A model generated the notes under the pieces. The model was not told the origin of the DNA and did no database searches. It was given only the letters and a program-made list of their open reading frames with translations. A stretch of 64,000 nt of DNA. It comes from Zea mays (taxonomy: Eukaryota > Streptophyta > Magnoliopsida > Poales > Poaceae). Shown here piece after piece: positions 1 through 11,043 of the stretch. The stretch covers positions 14,840,001 to 14,904,000 of the forward strand of contig NC_050104.1 of NCBI RefSeq assembly GCF_902167145.1. Reading direction: 5' to 3'. Made by a program: the position numbers and the translations under genes. Numbering within the stretch: position 1 is the stretch's first letter; each line of letters opens with the position of its first letter.

Positions 1-30
1 AGCGCTAGCCACCCTCGCGTGCGACAAATC

Positions 31-560
31 CGCGCAGAAGTCGCCTAAGGGTGCAGCCGGACTAAGCACAACAAGTGCGAAAAAATCTGATGTCTATCAC
101 GAAGACTATCCGCGCAGAAGTCGCCTAAGGGTGCAGCCGGACCAGCACAACAAGTGCGAAAAAATCCGATGTCTATCGTGAAGACTATCCGCGCAGAAGT
201 CGCCTAAGGGTGCAGCCGGACCAGCACAACAAGTGCGAAAAAATCCGATGTCTATCGCGAAGACTATCCGCGCAGAAGTCGCCTAAGGGTGCAGCCGGAC
301 CAGCACAACAAGTGCGAAAAAATCCGATGTCTATCGCGAAGACTATCCGCGCAGAAGTCGCCTAAGGGTGCAGCCGGACCAGCACAACAAGTGCGAAAAA
401 ATCCGATGTCTATCGCGAAGACTATCCGCGCAGAAGTCGCCTAAGGGTGCAGCCGGACCAGCACAACAAGTGCGAAAAAACCCGAAGTCTATCGCAAAGA
501 CTCCGCGCAGAAGCCGCCTAAGGGCACAGCCGAACTAGTACAACAAAAGCAGAAACGACA
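31..560 (+). repeat. 79-bp tandem repeat array, about 7 copies
   Basis: The motif cgcgcagaagtcgcctaagg starts at 31, 111, 190, 269, 348 and 427, then in a variant form at 504, giving a period of 80, 79, 79, 79, 79 and 77 bases. The inner copies are almost identical, the outer ones degenerate. The array lies just downstream of the antisense gene's stop codon and has no long open frame. A comparable repeat block sits at the same relative place in the zeon-like element (10250-10560). Confidence 0.9.
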
Positions 561-721
561 GCATCAAACCATCCGCACTAAGACCGACTATAATCACACC
601 AGCACAGCATAACCAACCATACCAGACAAAAGTACACAACGCCCTCGCAGGCACAGGCACGCGAGGGCACACAACTTCATCTTACAAGCCTTTACACATA
701 TACAAGCGAGGGTGCCACACT

Positions 722-3700
722 CTACATCGGCTCAACCTTAGGAATAATTCCCATCTCCCTATAATTAAATAACATTATCCTAAGCTCCTCACCCGCAAAA
801 AGACTTCGCAGTTCCCCTTCCCCTGCACCCGCGGCGGCCGGCAAAGACAACAGCTCCTGCCGACCAGCCCTACTCACGCGAAGCCGAGCCCCTTCCTCCG
901 TACTAACCCTACGCTTTGCAACCGCCCTTCGTCGTCGGCGCTCGGTGCTAGGGCCTGGCACGTCTGGCGCGTCCGCGGCGTGTGGCGAAGCCTCCGCCGC
1001 AGCCACGTCCAAGGCCGCAAAATAATCCAAGTCCTCCTCCGACGACTCCTCAGTCCACTCAACTGAGCTCCCAGAGTCAGTAAAATCAAAAAACTCAGAT
1101 ACAGACCCACCATATTCATTCCCACCTTCCGCGGTCGAAGCCGCCAAAAACTCAGTAGTAGCGGTTGCGTGCGCAGGCCCAAAATCTTGAACCTGCGCAG
1201 CAACCAAAATTCAGCACAACATCCAAAAATTCCCCAACCCTAAACACCCACTACGCCACCTGCGAAGGCCCTGACGCTGCGAGAGCCTCCGCCGTTGGCT
1301 CCGCCGCTGCTTCCGCCGCCACCATCGCGGGATCTTCAACACTCGGCACAGCAGCTGCCGGGGCATCAGGGGCGCCTTCGGCCACCTTTGGGGGCAGGTC
1401 TTCGCCGGCCGCAACGGATGTGGGGGCAGCCGTCGCGATCGCTGCGGTCTCCGGGGTTGGCTCCAGGGCGACCCCAGTCATAGCCTCCGCAAGGGTCGGC
1501 TCCGGGTCTGGCAGCGCGCTGTTCAGAGCCCCGAAGTCGTCCACCCGCTCGCCACGCGCCGCCTAAGACAAAACACACAAAATTCAGCAAACACAAGCAC
1601 ACCCCACATACAGCAAACGCCAAGCAAACAAACAACATTACCTGAGCCCTCGCAATCTCGGCCCGCTCCCTGACCACCTCACGACCGTGCGGACCCCACA
1701 TCCGGTCGTAGAGGGCCCCGGCGAATTCCTTCACAACGGGGTCTTCGACCTTATAGACATCTCGCTCAAAGTCTTCATCTGCCTGGTCGAAGACCTCGAA
1801 GTGTCGGCACCCTTCGCGGGAGAGTGCGTTCACGGCCCCCTCGCAGGTGACCAGGGAGGCGTACGACATAAACCCCCCCACGACAGTGGGGAGTTCCTGC
1901 AGCTCCTCCTGCACCCATTCCAGACAGCGAAGCCCGGGCTCTCGGTCCGGCACCTCGAAGTCACCGGTCCGCGCACCCAGCTCACGATATGTATCCATAA
2001 GCTGTGTGCGCGTCCGTTCGGCCTCCGCACGCATCGCGGCCTCGGCCCCCTTCGCACGGCTCTCCAGGGCGGTGAGCCGCTCCTGCAGATGTCCGGCGAG
2101 CTCCTTGGCAATATTGCCTTCCGCCCGCGCCAGCTTGGCCTCCGCCTGTGCAGCCTTCTCTTTGGTGATGGCTTCGTTGGCCTCCCTCCTCTCCCCCGCC
2201 AGCTGGCGCCGGAGGTCAGCCTTCTCCTTCTCCAGGGCGGCCACCTTGTCCGCCAGTTTACGACACTTGCTGTCGGAGGCCGATTTTTCACGGACAGCGT
2301 CAGCATGTTGCGTCCGAAGTCTCTCGACTTCGGCAGACAAAGCTGCCGTAAGGGCCCCCGACGCAGTACGGCTGGTGAAGTCAGCCACCTGCAGAGCACA
2401 CGTAAGGCCGTTGCCTTTAAAAAAAAGGGGGGGAGAGAGTATAGCTCAGCGGACCTGACTCAGCGCCTCCGTCGCCTGACCCAGCGCCTCCGTCACTCCC
2501 TTCAGCCGGTGGGTCGCTGCGCCCGCCTCGTCCCTGACCACCGCGAGGGCCGACACCTCGCCTCTGGCGCCAAGAGCCTCGCCCCTCGCCTTCGGCACTA
2601 TGGCAGCCGTCGCGATCGCCGCGCCAGGCACAACTATAGCAAGCTGGCCCTTGTCCGACCCTGCAACGCATCAACGAATTAAAAAAAATAATAATAATAA
2701 TAGGCCAACGGCTTACCACCAAGATAGTCGTCCACAGTAATATCGGTGCCAAAGTCGGCAACACGTTTGCCCGACAACGGCAGCGCTTGGGCCGCCTTCG
2801 AAGCCTCCGCCACTCCGCTGGCCGGCGGCACCACCTTCATTGACTTGGAGCCTCCGGCGCCCGCCGTTGCCTCCAGCGCCTTGCTAGGTGCAGAGGCGCC
2901 CACCTTCGCCGCCAGCGGCGGCTTGCCTCACCCGGGGGCCGCAGCCTTCGCAGCCCCCCGCTGCCGCTTCGGCCTAGCTTCATGCAGCCTGAAAGCCGCT
3001 TGGCGTTTTTGCGCCGCCCCTTGGCGATCCTTGTCCATCACTGCCCACACAACAGCACCGATATTCCGCCCGTAAGGAAAAACTCTCCACTGACGAACCA
3101 TACGAGATGTAAAACAGTCCTCGTCAGCCGCGCAGGGGATAGGAACATTCCTAGGCCAGCAACCCCCGGTAACCCTCAGCATCCGAGCCGAAGACTCCCG
3201 GAGCTCGGGCGAAGACATCCTTTCCCCCGGGGCCGCACACGTCCTCATTAACTCTCTAGCAAAACTATCAGATACCCCAAGTCCTCCCATCGCAGTACCT
3301 AATTTTCTCTTTTTTGAGGAAGGGGCGGCCGCCGGCGCAGGGTCTCCCCAGTCTCCACCGCCGGCTTCTTCCCACGGCGGTCCGCTTCGTCTTGACCAGG
3401 ATAGCTGTCGTACGGCAATTGATTTAACTCGAAGACCCTGTTCAAACGGTCATTTGACCCGCGGATATCAAAGCCACGCTGGCCTTCCGTCCTCGGCACG
3501 TAACGCCCCACGAGCCGCACCGCCCCATCCTCCGCATCGCGCACAAAGGCGGCCGGGTCGCGGTTTCGCAGATTCAGTGCGAAGGCAGGACTTCGCACCA
3601 CCCTTCCTCCGTGAAAAGGCATCTGGCGAGGGCACACTTCGCCCAACGCCCAGCCATGCGCCAAGGGCCACACCCCGTACGCCACGAACTCTTCAACTAA

Positions 3701-4432
3701 ATCACGCCCACTGCTCTGACCGGCGGCGCACCGAAGGGCCCCTTCGTCTGCATCCTCCTCTGCCACTTCAAAGGGCGGATACGCAGAGTAATAATGAGAG
3801 CACATCTCAGACACGGGGAGTCCCTCATGGTCTTCGACAGTACCCTCAGCAACGTAAAACCAAAATTCATTCCAATTGCCCCACTTGTTGCAGGCGCACG
3901 GAACCAACTCCACTACTTGCATTGTGGTCTTGCCGGTCTTCGGCGTGAATGTGCATGACCCGAACTGGGCAACTTCGTCCCCAATCATCCTCTTCTGCCA
4001 GTGCAAACAATAATACTTCGCAAAAACTTCAACCGACGGCTGTCCGCCGTACGAAGTCGTCGCCCAGACATACTTCGACAGTGCCACCACAGCATTCGGT
4101 GTCAGCTGATGTATTTGAACGTTGAATCTACGCAGGACTTCGCCAACAAACCGGTGCGCAGGCAAGCGGAGACTGGCGGCGAAGAACGCCTCGAAAACGA
4201 CCAACTCACCCTTCGGCTCGGGGACTTCCTCCGTCCCCGGAGCACGAGCAACTCCGCCGCCAAAGTAGCCCAACCGCTGCATATCTTCAACGCGGGCTGA
4301 CGTCATCCGCGACACACCAAAATCAACAGAGTCGCCGGCGCGCAACTCCTCCACCATCAAGCTACTCAACGTCTCCTCAGACGAGGCGGCGGCCGGCGGC
4401 GTAGTGGCAGCGGAAGAAGAAGAGGACGGCAT
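722..4432 (-). pseudogene. Spliced antisense gene of the retrotransposon (putative PF04195-like domain plus coiled coil), broken
   Basis: The gene lies opposite to the element's sense strand. I infer five exons from frame continuity and GT/AG sites: 4432-2717, 2660-2455, 2388-1642, 1562-1260 and 1192-722. Reading frames join at every junction. Exon 1 encodes a globular domain (roughly residues 20-300, conserved Trp/Tyr/His) that I take for the 'putative gypsy-type transposon' family. Exon 3 encodes an Ala/Glu/Lys-rich coiled coil followed by a Trp-containing helical domain. The last exon ends in an acidic then basic tail. The ATG at 4432 is preferred: the frame opens further upstream, but only with a GTG at 4549. 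Two lesions are visible: a one-base deletion in the G run near 3349 and an in-frame TGA at 2930-2928. The protein's role is not known to me. Its homologue at 11044-14269 shares the architecture. Confidence 0.65.
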
Positions 4433-4590
4433 TGCTACGTACCGTCGGCGGCGGCGGGCGGTCTGCTTCACTCGAGCCAGAACTCCGGCGAGCAAGAGGA
4501 GCAGCGGAAGAAGAGGAGCAGCAAGATGGCGGGCGGCTAGGGTTTTCACAGAGCGCGGAAGGCAAAGTTCAAACTGCGCCGACCCCGCCC

Positions 4591-4600
4591 CCTTTTATAG
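4591..4600 (-). promoter_or_regulatory. TATA box for the antisense gene
   Basis: On the minus strand the sequence reads CTATAAAAGG followed by a GC-rich stretch, about 160 bases upstream of the ATG at 4432. It lies inside the element's body rather than in its LTR. This suggests that the antisense gene has its own promoter and does not depend on LTR transcription. Confidence 0.6.
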
Positions 4601-4800
4601 GCAGGGCGCGGCTCTTCGGGAAACCCGCAATCCGATAGGGCGCGACGCTTCGGGAAACCCGCAATCCAACAGTACGCCGTCCATCAACGGTCACATCAAA
4701 AACCCCCGCGGAACCACTTCGAGCGAGGGCAGCGTCTCCGCCATCTAGCGACGTCTTCGGCACCAGGTGACTTTGTCGAGCTGGTCCCTCGGAGGGCAAA

Positions 4801-5275
4801 TGTTGGGGCGAAGGCAAAGACGCCACCCTTCGCTCGAGGCCTTCGCTGCAGTCGCTGGTCTGACAGAGACAAAACGGGCGGGGACACCCTTCGCTCCATT
4901 CGGCACCAGACGAAGGCCTACGGCGACGCCATCCCGCAGCACGGCCTCGTTCAGCTCTGAGGCCCACGTGTGATCTGGCCCATTGTAACGGGCCCTACGT
5001 GGCCGCCTTTGTGTTACGGGCCTAATTTGTAAAGGCATGCTTGTAATTACAGCCTGCAACCCTGCTTTATGGGAATATTCTGGGGGATAAACTAGGTGTC
5101 TGAGGGCACATGCGTCCTTAACACAAGGCGCTGGGCACTCAGATACCTATAAATACCCCCGCACAGTGCCCGTGAGAGGCTAGATTAACAGAGCTATTGC
5201 CTCCTAGCACGTAACCCTGTTGTCACCACTGTTCACCCTTGTTGGCCTCCTTGCAGTTGAGAGCAAGTTCCAACA
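4801..5275 (+). repeat. 3' LTR (475 bp) of the first element
   Basis: It begins TGTTGGGGCG and ends GTTCCAACA, so the termini are TG...CA with a short inverted repeat (TGTTGG/CCAACA). A TATAAATA box lies at 5148-5155, placing the transcription start near 5180. The preceding bases (ggagggcaaa) are purine-rich and serve as the polypurine tract. Confidence 0.85.
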
Positions 5276-6427
5276 TCAAGTCCGAAAGAGAGGGCGAAAA
5301 CAAATCAACCAAAGAAATAGAGCGGATGACACGGTGATTTGTTTTACCGAGGTTCGGTTCTTGCAAACCTACTCCCCGTTGAGGTGGTCACAAAGACCGG
5401 GTCTCTTTCAACCCTTTCCCTCTCTCAAACGGTCACCTAGACCGAGTGAGCTTTTTTCCTTAATCAACGGGTCACTTAGACCCCTTACAAGGACCACCAC
5501 AACTTGGTGTCTCTTGCTTGATTATAAGTTGCTTGAGAACAAGAATGGAGGAAGAAGAAAAGTGATCCAAGCAACAAGAACTCAAATGAACACAAATATC
5601 TCTCTCTTTCACTAGTCACTTAAATATTTGGAGTGATTGTGGACTTGGGAGAGGATTTGATCTCTTGTTTGCGTCTTAGAGTGAAGTCTAGAGCTCTTGT
5701 ATTGAATGCAATGGCTGAAAACTTGGATGCCTTGAAGTGTTGGTGGTTGGGGGTATTTATAGCCCCAACCACCAAACCAACCGTTGGGGTTGGGCTACTG
5801 TCGATGGGCGCACCAGACAGTCCGGTGCGCCACCAGACACTGTCCGGTGCGCCAGCCACGTCACCTAACCGTTAGGGTTCGATCGTTGGAGCTCTGACAG
5901 CCTGGGCCACCAGACAGTCCGGCGGTACACCGGACATGTACTGTTCACTGTCTGGTGCGCCTTCTGGCGCTACTCTGACTTCTGCGCGAACTGTTCGCGC
6001 ACTGTAGAGCTTTTCAGATTTCCATTGGAGTCGACCGTTGCGCTGTAGCCGTTGCTCCGCTGGCACACCGAACAGTCCGGTGCTACACTGGACAGTCTGG
6101 TGAATTATAGCGGAGTGGCTTTTCCAGAAACCCGAAGGTGGCGAGTTCGAGTTGATCCACCCTGGTGCACCGGACATTGTCCCGTGGTGCACCGGACACT
6201 GTCCGGTGGCACACCGGATAGTCCAGTGCGCCAGACCAGGGCAGCCTTCGGTTTCTTTTGCTCCTTTCTTTTTGAACCCTAACTTGGACCTTTTTATTGG
6301 TTTGTGTTGAACCTTTGGCACCTGTAGAACTTATAATCTAGAGCAAACTAGTTAGTCCAATTATTTGTGTTGGGCAATTCAACCACCAAAATCATTTAGA
6401 AAAAGGTTTGACCCTATTTCCCTTTCA
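5276..6427 (-). repeat. Sirevirus (Ji/Opie-type Copia) LTR, minus strand, end cut by the first element
   Basis: On the minus strand the LTR starts TGAAAGGGAAATAGGG at 6427 and runs left until interrupted at 5276. It contains many CGG...CCG palindromes such as gacagtccggtg (5815-6235) and a TATA-like tatttatag (5754-5762, reverse strand). The bases beyond 6427 are not purine-rich, so this is a 5' or a solo LTR. The rest of the LTR lies left of the window. Confidence 0.7.
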
Positions 6428-7785
6428 AGTTGACACACCTTGTTGAGCAAAGCAATGTTTGATGTATTGTTTATTGCTTGTTTTTGCAAGTCGAAGAGGG
6501 GTCCGACCTCTCAAAACTCGTAGCTCCGGAAGAAGGGCAGGAGCCTGACCTCCCGGAAATAGAACTTTCGTGCCAAGAGAGCTTCTACGAAGGCAAGTTC
6601 ATTCTACCCTTGATGCAAAAATTACCTACTCTTTCTACCACTACCCAAGCTGGGATATGGGATGGTTTCTATGCATTGTGAGTCGAGTGATAGCCTGCAT
6701 TAAATAATACCTTTTGCTACTAAAGATGTGGGTTAGGGTGTTGGTTTAAAAAAAGGAGAAGTGTTTTTCAAAATGGGTATGATGAAGGGTTAACACCCTT
6801 ATCACCAACTGAGTGGGATGATCAGGGACTCCCTGGTTTGGGACGGCCTAAGGTGTTGGCTCAGCCGGGTTAGGTGTGAGCATGAAGAATTGTCCCCTCG
6901 TTTAAGGACCAGTTTGTCATCCTTCATTACCTGTACTCATGACAAGTACAATCACTCGAGACTGTATGGGCAATCACTCAATCTGAACTTGCATGGTCTG
7001 AACTCCAGTATTATGACGGCTGGAGAGCACTAGGAGGATAAGAAAGGGGAATGTATTGTCCTAGTTTGGGCATGGTGGTGGCCTTGTTCCTTCCGGTATA
7101 ATCGCTAAGGTAAGGACGTGCAAGGAAGGAAAGAGCTTCGGTGTCGGATCTCATGGCAGTGAGATCATAGAGCCGGACTAGTGGGTAAAGTGTACCCCTC
7201 TGCGTAGAGTTTGAAACCTATTCGAATAGTCCGTGTCCACTGGTATGGACGAGTCTGGTGTGGTATGACAATTAGAGCTTTTATCTTCAGAAAAAGGGAA
7301 GGTGTGTGAGTTTTTTTGGAAATAAAAGCAAGCCACGGGAGCGGGAAGCTCAGTGGTGGTTGAGCGTCAAAATGTGCTACTTCTCTCTTTTGGGTAAAAA
7401 CATCAAGTATCACCTTTCTCTGAAAAAAGAGTGACTTTAACTCCACCATACCGAGCATGTACCGCATAGGTCTCTCCCTCTTTACGGGAAGGATGGGCTT
7501 GCGAATACGTAAAGTATTCACCCAGATTTATTTACGTTTTTCAGCTACTGAAGACTTCCTTTCCGCTATGTTCGACTAGAAGGGGGTTGTGTCTGCATCC
7601 AGTCTGTCTGTGGCTTGGGCTAGTTTTCTTCCACTCCGCTATGTATCCAAGCTCGCTAGAGCTTGCTTTTGGTAATGCAATAAAGATTATGTAAGATTCT
7701 GTGCTATCTGATGAAATGAATGTGTTTACTAGCCTCCTGGGACTAGTAATTCTATCACATTTGAGTCCCAAAGGATCGAGACGCT
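6428..7785 (+). repeat. Fragment of an old Ty3/gypsy-type LTR, no coding capacity
   Basis: No long open frame is present. The text (for example 7170-7265, and the 3' end near 7740-7785) has the character of the long LTRs of maize Tekay/Prem1/Xilon-type elements as I remember them, but neither LTR boundary can be proved. It ends abruptly against the Ji-type LTR at about 7785. The assignment is tentative. Confidence 0.4.
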
Positions 7786-7808
7786 TCACTAAGACCCCGC
7801 AAGGATCA

Positions 7809-8460
7809 TGTTGGGGGCCTTCGGCTTACGAAGGTCCTCAAAAACAGGATTTAACAGTATTTCTGGAGTGTAATGTGTGAACAGGTATCTTCGGACTCAA
7901 GTCGGTATCACAGCGGACCAGAATAATACGAAGGTTGATACAGCGCCGAAGGTGTGAGCAGGAAAGCTTCGGCGTGGTAGCAGAAAATGAAACATACTTA
8001 AAGATGAAAAGGCTATTCAGACCTCGATAGATTACTATAGAATTATTATCAAATGTAAAGGGCATAAATGTAATTTTGTATGGGCTGTGTCCTGTGCCTA
8101 TAAATAGGTGAACAGTATCCCCGTACTGTTCACGCTGATTTGGCATTTGCTCTTGCGTCACACCTGTACTTTCATTCCCTTCCAAACTGAAGGTACATTT
8201 GTAACTCGATATCATTTTGTTTCTCTACAATAATGACAAGTTGATAATGATATATAATTATCTATGTAATCCTTCATATTCTTTACGTTTCATTCTTCAT
8301 TGTATGCTATGTTTATGAAGGTATGTCCTTCATAACCTTCGTCCGAAAATCATTATATCCTAAGGGAAATAATGCTTCGAAGGACGAAGGACTTTATCAA
8401 TTAATATTTTATGTGTTGCCTTGTTCTTAACCCATAGCATTTGAGAACAAGTCCCCAACA
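7809..8460 (+). repeat. 5' LTR of the zeon-like element
   Basis: It starts TGTTGGGGGCC and ends AAGTCCCCAACA. A TATAAATA box is at 8099-8106. The five substitutions I see relative to the 3' LTR lie near 7870, 7990 (two adjacent) and 8410 (two adjacent). Confidence 0.95.
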
Positions 8461-8478
8461 TTGGCGCCCACCTCCGGT
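8461..8478 (+). other. Primer-binding site, tRNA-Lys-like
   Basis: The sequence ttggcgcccacctccggt directly follows the 5' LTR. Its core TGGCGCCCA matches the 3' end expected for a lysine-tRNA primer, and the match decays after about ten bases. Confidence 0.6.
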
Positions 8479-8536
8479 GAACTCACTTCCACTCTTTGAG
8501 TTTTTTGAACACCTTCGGCGATCATAAACCTTCGCT

Positions 8537-9967
8537 ATGGCGCCGAAGAAAGCTTCAGCAACTGGGACTGCAGCTCTGCAACCGCTGGACCACAATCAGG
8601 AGACAGTCTCCCTTCGGGAGGCCCGAAGCCAGAAAAGGAAGGCTGTCAGCCCGACACCACCAAAGGACGAGATAGATCAAGAAATCAGAGACATGGAGAT
8701 GCTTCATCAACAGGTGCAGAGGAAGAAAGAAAAGATGGCCAGGCTAGTTGAACTGCAAAGGCAGATAGACGAAGCCTCCGAAGAAGTTCGTCATCTTGCT
8801 CATGATGAGCAGCACCGAAGGCCTCAGCACCAAGACCTTCATCAGGAGGGTTTCCTCAACGAAGATGACTGGTATGATAATTTCCATCATGGGAATTTTG
8901 TTTTCGATGATGCTTCTCCTCTGTCCGCTGAGCTGCAGGCTACACCTTGGCCTCCGTCCTACAAGCCGCCTCAGCTTCCCATATTCGATGGCCACTCAGA
9001 CCCGAAGCAGTTTTTGATGAGCTACGAAGCAACAGTATCTTCGTATGGTGGCAATGCTGCAGTCATGGCCAAATCTTTTGTTTTGGCTATCAGGAGTGTT
9101 GCTCAAACCTGGTATTCCTCCCTTCGACCAGGAACGATCACTTTATGGCAGAAGTTGAAGGACTTGTTGTTAACTAGCTTCCAAGGGTTTCAGACGAAGT
9201 CGGTCACTGCTCAAGCTCTATTCCAGTGCACCCAGGATCACGAAGAATACCTTCAGGCGTACGTCCGGAGGTTCTTGCGTTTGAGGGCACAGGCACCAAC
9301 GGTGCCCAATGAAATTGTCATTGAGGCCATGATCAAGGGCCTTCGGCCAGGACCGTCAGCTCAGTACTTCGCTAGGAAGCCTCCTCAAACTTTGGAGAAG
9401 CTGCTCCAGAAGATGGACGAGTACATTCGGGCCGATAATGATTTTCGCCAAAGAAGGGAGGAGGCTTTCAGGTTTTCTGAAATGACCAGGGGCTTCGGAG
9501 GAAGGTTCTATCCGAGGCACGTTAGATCAATTCATAACTCTACCCAAAATGATGATAGAGGGAGCCAACAGCAAAGGCCACAGTGTTCCTCACAGGCTTC
9601 GAGGCAACAGCAAGGCTCCTTCCGACCACCAGCTCCAAGAGGCAGAGGCACCAGGGGCTTCGGCGGAAGATTCGGAGATCAACCAAGAAGAATCTTTTGC
9701 TTGTTTTGCGGTGAGAACAAAGGTCATACCACCAGGATGTGCCATGTTACCATCCAGAAGCAAAAGGAAATAGCCGAAGCCGCAGCACAACAAGTTCAGC
9801 CGAAGCAGGTCATGCATACTACTTCGTATCATTCGCCTTATATCCCAGAATATGTGGGCAATCACCCTGCAGTTTCTGTTGCTTCGGCGAGTCAACCTCA
9901 AGCTTCCTGGCAACAGCCTCCGCCTCCACCTCCGCTGCAACAAGGCCAGCAGCCAGAAGGGAGCTAG
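8537..9967 (+). CDS. gag: Gag of the zeon-like element, intact
   Basis: The 476-residue frame is uninterrupted. The N-terminal ~90 residues are charged and helical. Residues ~140-310 form a Ty3-type capsid region, with the pattern F-D-G-H near 147 and the W/Y-rich 'retrotransposon gag' segment around 190-260. An Arg/Gly-rich stretch follows, then a zinc knuckle of the form C-x2-C-x5-H-x4-C at about 388-402 (one residue longer than the canonical spacing), and a Gln/Pro-rich tail. Gag packages the element's RNA into cytoplasmic particles. There is no protease or polymerase downstream, so mobility would need enzymes from an autonomous partner. The ATG at 8537 is the first after the primer-binding site. 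Gag is open while the antisense gene of the same copy is broken. Confidence 0.9.
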   Translation: MAPKKASATGTAALQPLDHNQETVSLREARSQKRKAVSPTPPKDEIDQEIRDMEMLHQQVQRKKEKMARLVELQRQIDEASEEVRHLAHDEQHRRPQHQDLHQEGFLNEDDWYDNFHHGNFVFDDASPLSAELQATPWPPSYKPPQLPIFDGHSDPKQFLMSYEATVSSYGGNAAVMAKSFVLAIRSVAQTWYSSLRPGTITLWQKLKDLLLTSFQGFQTKSVTAQALFQCTQDHEEYLQAYVRRFLRLRAQAPTVPNEIVIEAMIKGLRPGPSAQYFARKPPQTLEKLLQKMDEYIRADNDFRQRREEAFRFSEMTRGFGGRFYPRHVRSIHNSTQNDDRGSQQQRPQCSSQASRQQQGSFRPPAPRGRGTRGFGGRFGDQPRRIFCLFCGENKGHTTRMCHVTIQKQKEIAEAAAQQVQPKQVMHTTSYHSPYIPEYVGNHPAVSVASASQPQASWQQPPPPPPLQQGQQPEGS

Positions 9968-10249
9968 TATGCTCCACACCAAAGGGACTTCAGAGAGCAG
10001 TCCGAAGCTCGTACAGTCAACAGCACTGTGCCAGAGTCAAAGCACATCTATTGACAAATATCCTACCTTAATAGCAGTCTTTCTCATTTAGTTTTATTTT
10101 CTGTGTAATAAAGGACATTGTTTAGATTTCATGTAAATAGTTTCGTTGTTTGCCACAAGGAAAATATATTTTCTTCACAGGCTTAAGTTGTCGAAGCTCA
10201 AAGATTTGCGATAACAAAGAGGACCTTCGAACTATTAAAAAAAATTCTT

Positions 10250-10560
10250 CGAAACAATAAAAAGTCGTTCTAAGGAACGCAGAGTAAGTTTGCTGAAGTC
10301 ACAAAAAGCCGTTCCAAAGGGAGCGCAGTGTAAGTTTTCTGCTCCAAAGTCGTTCCAAAGGGAATGCAGAGCATACAGCGAAAAGTCAACGCTGATACCG
10401 CCTAAGTAAAAGGCGAAGCGCGAAAAGTCAACGCGAATACCGCTGAAAGTAAAAGGCGAAGAAGCTCCTAAGGGAGGCTTACAGCGAAAAATAAACGCTG
10501 ATTCCGCTGAAGTAAAAGGCGAAGAAGCTCCTAAGGGAGGCTTATAGCAAAAAGTCAATA
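10250..10560 (+). repeat. Degenerate tandem repeats between gag and the antisense gene
   Basis: Two repeat types follow one another: a gttccaaaggga-containing unit (10265, 10308, 10350) and a unit with taaaaggcgaagaagctcc followed by taagggaggctta (about 10450 and 10515). The second resembles the core of the 79-bp array at 31-560 (gaag..gcctaaggg). The stretch between gag and 10250, and that from 10560 to 11040, holds no gene I can support. Confidence 0.7.
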
Positions 10561-11043
10561 CTGATTCAAAAAGATTATGTGATTTATCGCAGGATGTGTC
10601 TGTACCTTCGGAATAAACATCATTTTGCATAACATAACATCATCGCATCATTTCGCATAACATAAGCATCATACATCATGCTGCATATAGCACAAGAGGG
10701 GCCACAATATCGACCTTCGGAAGAATGTTTTGAAAAAAGGGGGAAAATCATGCCAAGTTACAAAGAAATACACTATTGATCTTCGGAAGTGCAACTTCGG
10801 AAAATATTTTCACGAAGCTTGGATATTATTCATCAGAATACTATGGATATTGTTGTGACAAATAGAAATTCTTCTTCACGAAGCATGAAAAGAAGGGAAG
10901 GTGTTTTTTCGTCAAAGACTCAAAAACGGTACGTGAGTAAAATTTCATGCATCGTAAAGAATTGAGCAGTAAAAACAGGTATATTACATTCAGGGTTACA
11001 AAATGTTACACATATTACATTTCAGAAGTTTTTACAAAAATGC

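Larger units (their letters stand above)
1..5275 (+). mobile_element. 3' part of a non-autonomous Ty3-type LTR retrotransposon with an antisense gene
   Basis: The left end lies outside the window. What remains, in order, is a tandem-repeat block (31-560), a five-exon gene on the opposite strand (722-4432), its minus-strand TATA box and a 475-bp 3' LTR (4801-5275). No protease, reverse transcriptase or integrase is visible, so this part looks non-autonomous, although gag would lie to the left. The order repeats-antisense gene-LTR is the same as in the complete zeon-like element at 7809-15227, which supports the reading. The element is inserted in a Sirevirus-type LTR, and the five bases after it (tcaag, 5276-5280) are the candidate target duplication. 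I cannot name the family. Confidence 0.75.

Noticed and set aside
31..560. Regular direct repeats that could be mistaken for a CRISPR array
   Set aside because: The whole 79-bp unit is repeated with no variable spacers, in a plant retrotransposon.
4430..4549. Frame extension of the antisense gene with a hydrophobic leader and an ARVKQTAR word that resembles histone H3
   Set aside because: The extension starts only with GTG; the first ATG is at 4432, so this is probably leader RNA and the resemblance chance.
7838..8215. 125-codon frame on the minus strand, repeated at 14605-14982
   Set aside because: It lies within the LTRs of the zeon-like element and crosses the LTR TATA box; duplicated only as part of the LTR.
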